From: Polaribacter tangerinus
Lineage (GTDB): Bacteria; Bacteroidota; Bacteroidia; Flavobacteriales; Flavobacteriaceae
Reading direction: 5' to 3'
NCBI RefSeq assembly: GCF_038024095.1
Contig: NZ_CP150668.1
Location: forward strand, 1,364,001 to 1,428,000
Length of the DNA stretch: 64,000 nucleotides
Part shown: positions 46,744 through 54,402 of the stretch, piece after piece
How positions within the stretch are numbered: position 1 is the first letter of the stretch
How the letters are laid out: every line of letters begins with the position of its first letter
Position numbers and translations under genes: made by a program
Notes under the pieces: generated by a model
What the model was told of the DNA's origin: nothing
What the model saw: only the letters and a program-made list of their open reading frames with translations
Database searches by the model: none

Positions 46744-48814
46744 AAAATTCACATTTTTATTTCTCTTTATAACTGCTCTCAGTTTTTCACAATCTGAAGT
46801 ATATCCTCAGTTTGATTCTTGCAAAGAAAAAAAAGTTGTAAATGCAAAAGATTGTTTTTTATCTACTACTAAAAAAGAGTTTTTCAAAATTTTTAAAGTT
46901 CCTGAAATAGTCTTTAGAGAAAATTATACAGATACTATAAACGCACAATTTGTGGTGAACAAAGAAGGTAACTTTAAACTTATTTATGTAAACACACCTT
47001 ACCAAGAAATTAAAGACGCAATTGCAAAAACATTTTTAAAACTACCAAAGGTTATTGCTGCAAAATATAATAACAATTCTATAGAAATGCAGTTTCAGTT
47101 ACCTATCTCTTTCCCATTACAAACAGACAGAACTGCCATATCAAGTACAAAAGAACCAATAGAAAATAAAGAAAGTAAAAAACGTAGTTTATTTGATGTG
47201 GTTGAAAAAAATAAAATAGCTAATGCCTCATTTCTAGAGCATGAAAGTCAGCTTAATATTCCTTTTACACATCAAAGATATGTAGATTATGAATTTGCAT
47301 TACACAAAGCTAAGGGAACGCATACAGCCTCTAAACCTTATGTTTTTAATGAAATAAATACCTATATTGATTTAACCTCTGAAAAAGAAAAGTTTTTAAA
47401 ACCATCAAAAAAATCATGGGTTGGCAAAAAAATTTGGAATGAGCATTTACTTCAAATTAAAGAAAAAGATTTTTGGTTAACAGTAGATTTTTTGGTGGAT
47501 GTACAAGTAGGTAAAGACAATTCTGATGTTCCTTACACCTATAATAATTCAAGAATAATAACTGTAAATGGTGGCTTAGGAAATAAGTTTTCGTATTCTG
47601 CTACAGTTTTTGAAAGTCAAGCTAGGTTTGCAAACTACATAAATACAGCTACCTTTAACAATTCTTTATTAACTAGACCCAAAAACTCGGAAGGTTTAGT
47701 TCCTGGAAGGGGAAAAGCAAAAAGATTTAAAGAAGATGGTTTTGATTACCCAGTTGCAGAGGGTTATTTAGCGTACCAACCTAATAAATTTATGCAGTTT
47801 CAATTTGGAAATGGCAGAAATTTTATTGGAGATGGATATCGATCTTTTATACTTTCGGATGTTTCTGCACCTACCACTTACTTAAAAATGAAAGTAGATT
47901 TCTGGAAAATACAATATACCAATATTTGGATGTGGAACACAGAACCTTCTCTAGCCTCTGCTATTAACCCAAATGAACACCAAAGAAAATACATTGCAGC
48001 CCATTACCTTAGTTTAAATATTACAGATAAACTAAATATAGGTCTATTTGAAACAGCTATTTCTACTGGAGAAAATGGCTTTGACGCTGGTTTTTTAAAT
48101 CCTGTTCTTTTTTATAGATCTGTAGAATTTAATCGTGGTGAAGATGCCGGTAACGCAATTATTGGACTCACAGGAAAATATAAATTAACAAATAATATTT
48201 CTCTATACTCACAATTAATGGTAGATGAGTTTTCGGTAGGAAACTTAAATGACTTAAGCGATTGGAGAAATAAATTTGCCTATCAATTAGGAGCAAAATA
48301 CTTTGATGCATTTAATGTAAAAGACCTTTTTTTACAACTAGAGTACAACTATGCTAGGCCCTACACATTTGCGCATAAATCGCCCATTTTAAATTACGGA
48401 AATTACAGCCAGCCAATGGGCCATTTGTGGGGTGCAAATTTTTATGAAGCAATAGCCATTGCCAGATATAAAAAAGACAGATGGAGTTTTAATGCAAAAA
48501 TAATAGCTGGTAAAAAAGGATTTGATTTTGCAGATGAAGCAATTAGTTATGGTGGAAATATTTACCAATCTTATGATGATAGATTTGCAGATGTTGGCAA
48601 TAATTTGACGCAAGGAAACACTGCAAACATATTTTTAGCAGACTTACAAGGCAATTATTTACTAAATCCATCAAATAATTTAAGTCTTTTTGCTGGTTTA
48701 ACATTTAGAAGATTTTCTCCAAAAACTGCTACAACTCCTTTCCCTGCTGGGAATACTGTATGGTTTTCTGCAGGAATAAGAGCCGATTTATTTAATTGGT
48801 ACTTAGATTTCTAA
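46736..48814 (+). CDS. remB: Gliding-motility-associated outer-membrane protein RemB
   Basis: A 692-residue exported protein with signal peptide (ALSFSQ). Residues 40-140 resemble a TonB-C-like module (FVVNKEGNFKLIYVNTP); the rest is beta-rich with Wzi-like strands (GNGRNFIGDGYRSFILSDVSAPTTYLK split, LGAKYFDAFNVKDLFLQLEYNYARPY) ending in aromatic residues. It matches the family annotated RemB in gliding flavobacteria, a barrel implicated in motility and surface polysaccharide interaction. Coupled to the sugar acyltransferase gene. Confidence 0.85.
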   Translation: MTKKFTFLFLFITALSFSQSEVYPQFDSCKEKKVVNAKDCFLSTTKKEFFKIFKVPEIVFRENYTDTINAQFVVNKEGNFKLIYVNTPYQEIKDAIAKTFLKLPKVIAAKYNNNSIEMQFQLPISFPLQTDRTAISSTKEPIENKESKKRSLFDVVEKNKIANASFLEHESQLNIPFTHQRYVDYEFALHKAKGTHTASKPYVFNEINTYIDLTSEKEKFLKPSKKSWVGKKIWNEHLLQIKEKDFWLTVDFLVDVQVGKDNSDVPYTYNNSRIITVNGGLGNKFSYSATVFESQARFANYINTATFNNSLLTRPKNSEGLVPGRGKAKRFKEDGFDYPVAEGYLAYQPNKFMQFQFGNGRNFIGDGYRSFILSDVSAPTTYLKMKVDFWKIQYTNIWMWNTEPSLASAINPNEHQRKYIAAHYLSLNITDKLNIGLFETAISTGENGFDAGFLNPVLFYRSVEFNRGEDAGNAIIGLTGKYKLTNNISLYSQLMVDEFSVGNLNDLSDWRNKFAYQLGAKYFDAFNVKDLFLQLEYNYARPYTFAHKSPILNYGNYSQPMGHLWGANFYEAIAIARYKKDRWSFNAKIIAGKKGFDFADEAISYGGNIYQSYDDRFADVGNNLTQGNTANIFLADLQGNYLLNPSNNLSLFAGLTFRRFSPKTATTPFPAGNTVWFSAGIRADLFNWYLDF

Positions 48815-48851
48815 AAAAACAATAAAAGTTTTTTTATATTAAAATAAAGTA

Positions 48852-48859
48852 TATCTTTG
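48852..48859 (+). promoter_or_regulatory. -7 box of a possible short transcript
   Basis: TATCTTTG directly ahead of two terminator hairpins; no protein gene follows. It could drive a non-coding RNA of about 70 nt ending at 48938. Confidence 0.35.
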
Positions 48860-48861
48860 TA

Positions 48862-48898
48862 GTGTAGTCCTTTCTTAGGATTACACTTTTTCTTTTTC
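48862..48898 (+). terminator. First of two tandem terminators after remB
   Basis: A 10-bp stem (48862-48871 with 48877-48886, one G-T pair) and 5-nt loop, followed by TTTTTCTTTTTC. Confidence 0.7.
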
Positions 48899-48909
48899 AT
48901 AGCAATTTT

Positions 48910-48938
48910 CCCACTCAATTTATTGAGTGGGTTTTTTT
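48910..48938 (+). terminator. Second tandem terminator
   Basis: A perfect 9-bp stem (CCCACTCAA with TTGAGTGGG), a 4-nt loop and seven T. The T-run is on the plus strand only. Confidence 0.88.
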
Positions 48939-49173
48939 ATGTGTTTAAATTTAAAAATTTATGCCCATTAATTCTTCAGTCCATTAACCAAATACAAAAT
49001 AATTTACGATTGCATTTTTCAATATAAATAGTTAGTTTATTTTCATTATAAGACTTGTGTTTACATTTAACTTGCAACAACAACTAACTTTAAACAACCT
49101 ATTAAGGTTTAAATAATCTTTCAAAAATTACCAATATTTTTCTATTGAAAGCAAACAAAAGGAGTTAAAAGCT

Positions 49174-49212
49174 ATGGTAAATTCAGATTTATCAAATATC
49201 TTTGCAAACTAA
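49174..49212 (+). CDS. 12-codon mini-ORF with a strong Shine-Dalgarno sequence
   Basis: ATG at 49174 opens MVNSDLSNIFAN and stops at 49210-49212, 10 nt before the ctaB ATG. AAAAGGAG at 49157-49164, 9 nt upstream of the ATG, is the best Shine-Dalgarno match seen in the window. The ctaB -7 box lies inside the ORF, so it could only be made from a transcript starting further upstream. A leader peptide or a remnant of a lost gene; low certainty. Confidence 0.3.
   Translation: MVNSDLSNIFAN
49197..49204 (+). promoter_or_regulatory. -7 box for the ctaB/cytochrome oxidase operon
   Basis: TATCTTTG, 18 nt before the ATG at 49223. It also shows that the TTG at 49202 is not the ctaB start. Confidence 0.65.
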
Positions 49213-49222
49213 CCGTGGTAAA

Positions 49223-50125
49223 ATGGATACAGCAGTTATTTCAGATCGTAAAATGTCTATACAACGTATTTTTTCAGACTTTAAACAACTTACCAAAGTT
49301 GGTTTATCGTTAAGTGTTGTTTTTACATCCCTTACCGGATATCTTCTTGCGGTAGAAACTGTTAATTACTTTACCTTATTTTTATTAGCTATAGGTGGTT
49401 TTTTTATGGTTGGCGCTTCAAATGCATACAACCAAATAATAGAAAAAGATACCGATGCTATTATGAAACGTACTCAAAACAGACCACTACCAACAGGTAG
49501 AATGTCTGTAAACACTGCACTAACTGTAGCTATTCTTTTTACAATTTCTGGAATAGCAATTTTATATAGCATCAATCCTAAATCGGCTTTGTTTGGAGCC
49601 ATTTCTATCTTTTTATATGCCTGTGTTTACACTCCTTTAAAAGCAATTACACCATTAACGGTTTTTGTAGGTGCAATACCAGGTGCCATACCATTTATGT
49701 TAGGTTGGGTGGCTGCAACTAATAACTTCGGAATTGAAGCTGGGTTTTTATTTATGATTCAATTTTTTTGGCAGTTTCCACACTTTTGGGCTATTGGTTG
49801 GTTACAATTCGAAGAATACAAAAAAGCCGGATTTAACATGCTGCCAATGGGAACTAAAGATACCGGTGCTGTAAAGCAAATTATTTTTTATACAATAGTG
49901 ATGATTTTAGTTTCAGTTGCTCCCGTTTTAAAAGTATCTGGTGCCTTTTATATTTATCCAACAACTGCTATAATAGTGGCACTTTTAGGTGTGCTAATGT
50001 TATATTATGGAGTAAAATTGTACAAAAGCAAAGAAAACAAAGATGCTAGAAAATTAATGCTAGCAAGTATTTTATATATAACATTAGTTCCAATAATTTA
50101 TGTTATTGATAAGTTTTTACATTAA
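49223..50125 (+). CDS. ctaB: Protoheme IX farnesyltransferase (heme O synthase)
   Basis: A 300-residue UbiA-family membrane enzyme with about nine helices. The prenyl-diphosphate motif NAYNQIIEKDTDAIMKRTQNRPLP and the second motif YTPLKAITPLTVFVGAIPGAIP are present. It converts heme B to heme O for the cytochrome oxidase encoded with it. The ATG at 49223 follows the promoter; the longer TTG frame does not. First gene of the oxidase cluster. Confidence 0.96.
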   Translation: MDTAVISDRKMSIQRIFSDFKQLTKVGLSLSVVFTSLTGYLLAVETVNYFTLFLLAIGGFFMVGASNAYNQIIEKDTDAIMKRTQNRPLPTGRMSVNTALTVAILFTISGIAILYSINPKSALFGAISIFLYACVYTPLKAITPLTVFVGAIPGAIPFMLGWVAATNNFGIEAGFLFMIQFFWQFPHFWAIGWLQFEEYKKAGFNMLPMGTKDTGAVKQIIFYTIVMILVSVAPVLKVSGAFYIYPTTAIIVALLGVLMLYYGVKLYKSKENKDARKLMLASILYITLVPIIYVIDKFLH

Positions 50126-50151
50126 TAGATTTTTACATTAAATTTATAAAA

Positions 50152-50739
50152 ATGATTACAGAACAAACATTACAAGAAGAGAAAATTGCCGCCAAACGAA
50201 AGTCTGCAAAACCAATGCTTTGGGTTTCTATGATTAGCATGGTAATGTTTTTTGCCGGCCTTACAAGTGCATATGTAGTAAGTACAAAAAGAGAAGATTG
50301 GGTAACTTTCGATTTACCAAATGGCTTTTACATTAGTACTCTTTTAATAATTGCAAGTAGTATTTTTCTAATAATCTCTCAGAAACTATTACAACAAGAC
50401 AAAAGACAACTATCGTTGGTAACAGTGGTCATTACACTAATTTTAGGTATTGGTTTTATCTGGCAACAATACGAGGGTTTTAATCAACTAAAAAGCAGTG
50501 GTTTGTATTTTACAGGACCCGAAAGTACCGTATCTACATCCTTTATTATTGGCATAACATTTTTACATGTTTTACACCTATTAGCAGGACTGATAGTGCT
50601 TTTAGTTGTTATTTATAATCATTTTAAATATAAGTACAAACCAAATGATTTACTAGGGTTTGAACTTGGTGCTCTCTTTTGGCATTTTGTAGATATACTA
50701 TGGATTTATCTATTTTTCTTTTTCTATTTTATTAGATGA
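50152..50739 (+). CDS. Cytochrome c oxidase subunit III, short form
   Basis: A 195-residue, five-helix subunit III homologue. The motifs are GLTSAYVVSTKREDWVTFDLP, GITFLHVLHLLAGLIVL and the terminal GALFWHFVDILWIYLFFFFYF. Bacteroidetes carry two subunit-III genes in tandem; this is the short one. It follows ctaB by 26 bp. Confidence 0.93.
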   Translation: MITEQTLQEEKIAAKRKSAKPMLWVSMISMVMFFAGLTSAYVVSTKREDWVTFDLPNGFYISTLLIIASSIFLIISQKLLQQDKRQLSLVTVVITLILGIGFIWQQYEGFNQLKSSGLYFTGPESTVSTSFIIGITFLHVLHLLAGLIVLLVVIYNHFKYKYKPNDLLGFELGALFWHFVDILWIYLFFFFYFIR

Positions 50740-50750
50740 TGAAAAATGAT

Positions 50751-50758
50751 TATTTTTG
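50751..50758 (+). promoter_or_regulatory. Internal -7 box for the second coxC-like gene
   Basis: TATTTTTG, 39 nt upstream of the ATG at 50798, suggesting extra transcription of the distal oxidase genes. Confidence 0.45.
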
Positions 50759-50797
50759 CAAGACTATTTTTAATATTCAATTAATAGAAAAACATTT

Positions 50798-51781
50798 ATG
50801 GAAGCAAATATTGCTGTACCAACTGACAAGAAAAATACCTGGGGTGGTGGAAACGGAATAAAACCATTCGGTGCTAGTTATGGTAAAATGATGATGTGGT
50901 TTTTTATCCTATCAGATGCATTAACTTTTACAGGATTCTTAGTAGCATACGGTTTAACACGTTTTAAATTCATCGACTCTTGGCCAATTGCAGATGAGGT
51001 TTTTACTCACGTACCTTTTATTCATGGAGAATTTCCGATGATATACGTAGCAATCATGACGTTTATCTTAATATTTTCTTCGGTAACAATGGTATTAGCG
51101 GTTGATGCTGGCCACCAAATGAAAAAAACAAAAGTTGCATGGTACATGTTTGCAACCATTATTGGTGGTATTATATTTGTTGGCTCTCAAGCATGGGAGT
51201 GGAACACTTTTATCAAAGGCTCTTATGGTGCTGTTAAAACTACAGATGGTAAAGTTTTACAATTTGTAAAAGACGGCAAACAAATTGCACTTTCAGACTT
51301 TGTTGTGAGTAATCCTGCAGAAGAAAGAGTTGAGCATACAAAGAAAAACGGTTTGTGGTACCAGGAAGAGGCTTCAATAGCGAACTATTCTGTTGCCGAA
51401 GTAATTGCAGCTTATGAAGCAAACCCAGATGTACAGGTTCGTACAGAATTGATAGATTTATCTACCAAGAAAAAAACAATCCTTTCTAGAGAAGAAGGGA
51501 CCCTTCAATTAGCAAAAACAAAAATGGTTGTAGAGGGTGCTAACCTTAAAGTAAACGAATACGGAAATACTATTTTTGCAGATTTCTTTTTCTTTATTAC
51601 TGGTTTTCATGGTTTTCACGTTCTTTCTGGTATTATTTTAAATATTATCGTTTTCTTTAATGTTATTTTAGGAACTTACGAGAAAAGAGGACACTACGAA
51701 ATGGTAGAAAAAGTAGGTTTATATTGGCACTTTGTAGATTTAGTTTGGGTGTTTGTATTTACCTTCTTCTACTTAGTATAA
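50798..51781 (+). CDS. Cytochrome c oxidase subunit III, long form with soluble insertion
   Basis: A 327-residue subunit III. The N-terminal helices include MMMWFFILSDALTFTGFLVAYG, the C-terminal ones FFFFITGFHGFHVLSGIILN and YWHFVDLVWVFVFTFFYLV. Between them, after SQAWEWNTFIKGSYGAVK, lies a hydrophilic insertion of about 95 residues (roughly 150-245) absent from canonical subunit III. The insertion should face outside the membrane and could dock a cytochrome or assembly factor. Confidence 0.92.
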   Translation: MEANIAVPTDKKNTWGGGNGIKPFGASYGKMMMWFFILSDALTFTGFLVAYGLTRFKFIDSWPIADEVFTHVPFIHGEFPMIYVAIMTFILIFSSVTMVLAVDAGHQMKKTKVAWYMFATIIGGIIFVGSQAWEWNTFIKGSYGAVKTTDGKVLQFVKDGKQIALSDFVVSNPAEERVEHTKKNGLWYQEEASIANYSVAEVIAAYEANPDVQVRTELIDLSTKKKTILSREEGTLQLAKTKMVVEGANLKVNEYGNTIFADFFFFITGFHGFHVLSGIILNIIVFFNVILGTYEKRGHYEMVEKVGLYWHFVDLVWVFVFTFFYLV

Positions 51782-51800
51782 TTAAAATAAAAAGATAGAA

Positions 51801-52142
51801 ATGGCAGGACACGCACACGAATCGAACGCAAAAAGAATATGGATTGTATTTGGTATTCTTTCAGTAATAACTTTAGTAGAAGTATACTTAGGAATTATTA
51901 AACCTAGTGCACTTCATTTACATGGACCAGGAACAAGTTGGTTAAACTGGATATTTATTATTTTAACCTTAGCAAAAGCTTACGGAATTGCATGGGTTTT
52001 TATGCACTTAGAAGGAGAAAAAAAATGGTTTAGACGAGCTATTGTTTGGTCTGGTGTATTTCTAATGATATATATGGTAACTCTCTTCTTACTAGAAGGA
52101 GAATATATTTACGATACATTATCGCCACTTGTAAGATGGTAA
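51801..52142 (+). CDS. Cytochrome c oxidase subunit IV-like protein
   Basis: A 113-residue protein with three membrane helices (RIWIVFGILSVITLVEVYLG, WLNWIFIILTLAKAYGIAWVF, IVWSGVFLMIYMVTLFLL) and a His-rich start MAGHAHES, matching the prokaryotic caa3-type COX4 family. It follows the long subunit III by 19 bp and ends at a terminator. Confidence 0.9.
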   Translation: MAGHAHESNAKRIWIVFGILSVITLVEVYLGIIKPSALHLHGPGTSWLNWIFIILTLAKAYGIAWVFMHLEGEKKWFRRAIVWSGVFLMIYMVTLFLLEGEYIYDTLSPLVRW

Positions 52143-52153
52143 GATAAAATTTT

Positions 52154-52181
52154 AAAGGTGGTTTAAACCACCTTTTTTTTT
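52154..52181 (+). terminator. Terminator after the subunit IV gene
   Basis: Stem AAAGGTGG with CCACCTTT around a TTTAAA loop, followed by about six further T residues. A new -7 box follows at once (52186), splitting the oxidase genes from the assembly genes. Confidence 0.88.
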
Positions 52182-52185
52182 GCTT

Positions 52186-52193
52186 TAAATTTG
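52186..52193 (+). promoter_or_regulatory. -7 box for the SCO/DUF420 assembly genes
   Basis: TAAATTTG, 29 nt before the ATG at 52223. Confidence 0.55.
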
Positions 52194-52222
52194 TTAAATA
52201 TTGGTTAAAAACTTAAAATAAA

Positions 52223-52876
52223 ATGAAATTTATCACAAAAAAAAGAGTGGTATTGTTTTTACTATTCATATCTCCACTTTTGTTTTACTTACTACTCTCG
52301 TCAGGTATTAACAATTTCGCAAAATTGCCTGTTGTAACAAAAAATGTTGCCGATATTCAACTAATAACAAAAACTAAAAAAATAAGTTTTAAAAATAAAA
52401 TATCTATTGTTTGTTTTTTAGGGGATGATATTGAAAACATACAAGGAGCAGTATTTAATTTAAATCAAAAAATATACAAACCTTTCTACGGTTTTAAAGA
52501 TTTTCAAATGATTGCTATATATCCGAAAGAAAAAGAAATCGAAGTAAGCAAATTAGAAAAAGAAGTAGGTGCATTTACCGATATGGCAAAATGGCAATTT
52601 ATAGCAAGCTCTAAGGAAGAAATAAACGCTTTATACGATAGTTTTAATACCAATAAGCAATTAGTTGATGGTCAAATTTCTGAAGCTTACATTATAGATA
52701 AAGAAGTAAACTTAAGAGGTAGAACAGACGATAAGGATTCGAAAAATGGATTAATTATGGGGTATAACATGAACTCTGTAGCTGTATTAAAAAATAAAAT
52801 GAAAGATGATGTAAAAGTTCTTTTAGCAGAGTATCGTTTGGCACTTAAAAAAAATAACGCAGATAGAGATATTTAA
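52223..52876 (+). CDS. Membrane-anchored protein of unknown function in the oxidase assembly cluster
   Basis: A 217-residue protein with one N-terminal helix (VVLFLLFISPLLFYLLLSS) and a soluble domain. The domain looks thioredoxin-like without cysteines at the active site (ISIVCFLGDDIENIQG in the beta1-loop position). It is consistently found before SCO genes in Flavobacteria to my knowledge, suggesting a copper or assembly accessory; I do not recognise a named family. 5 bp before the SCO gene. Confidence 0.7.
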   Translation: MKFITKKRVVLFLLFISPLLFYLLLSSGINNFAKLPVVTKNVADIQLITKTKKISFKNKISIVCFLGDDIENIQGAVFNLNQKIYKPFYGFKDFQMIAIYPKEKEIEVSKLEKEVGAFTDMAKWQFIASSKEEINALYDSFNTNKQLVDGQISEAYIIDKEVNLRGRTDDKDSKNGLIMGYNMNSVAVLKNKMKDDVKVLLAEYRLALKKNNADRDI

Positions 52877-52881
52877 AAATT

Positions 52882-53526
52882 ATGAATAAAAAATACTCAT
52901 ACATAGGCATATCATTGGTTATTTTATTGTTCGGTATTTACACAGTTCATAAAGTTGTAAATAAATTTAAAAAAACCGATTTAGTTACTTTTAATAAAGT
53001 ACCAGAATTTGAATTTATAAATCAGGAAGGAGAAAAAATTACAAATAAAACATACATTGGTAAAGTATATGTTGTTGAATTCTTTTTTAGTACATGTCCA
53101 ACAATTTGTCCTATCATGAATGCAAAGATGCTGACTATTCAAAATGAGTTTTTTGGGAATCGTAATTTTGGCATTGCCTCCATTTCTATCACACCAGAAA
53201 TTGATACTCCAGAGGTATTAAAAGAATATGCAAAAGCAAACGGAATAAACCATAAAAACTGGCATTTATTAACTGGTAAAGAAGAATCTGTAGTATACAA
53301 TTTGTCTAACAAAGGTTTTAAACTTTATGCTGGTAAAGGAGATGCAGAACACGGTGGCTTTGAACACTCTGGGTTGTTTGCTCTAGTAGACAAAAACGGA
53401 TATATAAGGTCTCGTAAAGATGAATACGGAAACCCAATAATGTACTACAGAGCAATCGAAGAACAAGGTTTTGAAGATCAAATAAAAGAACTGAAAGAAG
53501 ATATTAAAAAATTATTAAATGAATAA
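52882..53526 (+). CDS. SCO1/SenC-family copper chaperone
   Basis: A 214-residue membrane-tethered protein. The copper ligands are Cys72 and Cys76 in FFSTCPTICPIMNAKM and a distal His in GFEHSGLFALVDKNG. SCO proteins deliver copper to the CuA centre of cytochrome oxidase subunit II. It overlaps the DUF420 gene by 8 nt. Confidence 0.94.
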   Translation: MNKKYSYIGISLVILLFGIYTVHKVVNKFKKTDLVTFNKVPEFEFINQEGEKITNKTYIGKVYVVEFFFSTCPTICPIMNAKMLTIQNEFFGNRNFGIASISITPEIDTPEVLKEYAKANGINHKNWHLLTGKEESVVYNLSNKGFKLYAGKGDAEHGGFEHSGLFALVDKNGYIRSRKDEYGNPIMYYRAIEEQGFEDQIKELKEDIKKLLNE

Positions 53527-54061
53527 CATAGAAACTAAAGAAGCAAAATATAAAAAAATAATTATAGCACTATCTATAATTATTCCGCTAGCAGTAGCAG
53601 CGTTATTTGGTATCAACTTAAAGGAACTAGGTTTTAATGTAGAGCCTTTAACCTTTTTACCTCCAATATATGCAAGTATAAACGGTCTTACAGCTATTCT
53701 TCTTATTGCTGCTGTTATTGCAATTAAAAAAGGAAATAAGAAATTGCACGAACAATTAAATACTTTAGCAATAATATGTTCCTTACTTTTTTTAGTAATG
53801 TATATTGGATATCATATGACCAGCGATTCTACTAAATTTGGAGGTGAAGGTGTGATAAAATACATTTATTATTTTATTCTTTTTACGCACATTATACTCT
53901 CAATTATTGTAATTCCTTTTGTTTTAATTACATATATGAGAGCAAAACTAGGAAAGTTTGAGGCTCATAAAAAAATTGCTAAAAAAACATTTCCGCTGTG
54001 GCTATATGTTGCTGTAACCGGTGTAATAGTGTATATAATGATATCTCCTTATTATGTGTAA
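53519..54061 (+). CDS. DUF420 family membrane protein
   Basis: A 180-residue protein with five predicted helices. His residues are placed near membrane boundaries (NKKLHEQLN, YIGYHMTSDSTKFGG, LFTHIILSIIVIP, KFEAHKKIAKKTFPLWLYV), as usual for DUF420. The family accompanies SCO and heme-copper oxidase genes and may bind heme or copper. Overlaps both neighbours by 8 nt, so it is tightly co-translated. Confidence 0.9.
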   Translation: MNNIETKEAKYKKIIIALSIIIPLAVAALFGINLKELGFNVEPLTFLPPIYASINGLTAILLIAAVIAIKKGNKKLHEQLNTLAIICSLLFLVMYIGYHMTSDSTKFGGEGVIKYIYYFILFTHIILSIIVIPFVLITYMRAKLGKFEAHKKIAKKTFPLWLYVAVTGVIVYIMISPYYV

Positions 54062-54287
54062 AAAAATAAAAACTGGCATATCGTTACTTTTTATACTTGC
54101 TGCAAATAATGCAATAGCACAATGTGCCATGTGTAAGGCCGTTGTAGAAAACGGAGATGTTGCAATGGCAGAAGGTATAAATAGTGGTATTACTTATTTA
54201 ATGGTATTTCCCTACATATTAGTTGGTATCCTTTTCTATACAATCTACAGATACAATAAAAAAAAAGAAGATTTAATACTAAAATAA
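54054..54287 (+). CDS. Small CxMC-motif membrane protein of the oxidase cluster
   Basis: A 77-residue protein: signal peptide (LAANNAIAQ), an immediate metal-binding-like CAMCK at the mature N-terminus, then one helix (YLMVFPYILVGILFYTIY) and a charged tail. The Cys-x-Met-Cys group right after the cleavage site suggests a copper-binding peptide held at the outer face of the membrane. Overlaps the DUF420 gene by 8 nt; last gene of the assembly operon. Confidence 0.75.
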   Translation: MCKKIKTGISLLFILAANNAIAQCAMCKAVVENGDVAMAEGINSGITYLMVFPYILVGILFYTIYRYNKKKEDLILK

Positions 54288-54402
54288 GCTAGGTTAATTT
54301 GTAACAAAATTTAATTACAAGCGTCTTATTAAAACACTATACGAATATCTATCGTGAATGATTAGCGTTTTTTAAAAATAAAATCAACCAAAAAAAAATA
54401 TT

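Larger units (their letters stand above)
48815..49222. other. 408-bp intergenic region before the oxidase operon
   Basis: It holds, in order, a -7 box (48852-48859), two successive rho-independent hairpins (48862-48898 and 48910-48938), about 220 bp of AT-rich sequence with nothing recognisable, then a strong AAAAGGAG/12-codon mini-ORF (49157-49212) that overlaps the promoter of ctaB (49197-49204). Confidence 0.7.
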
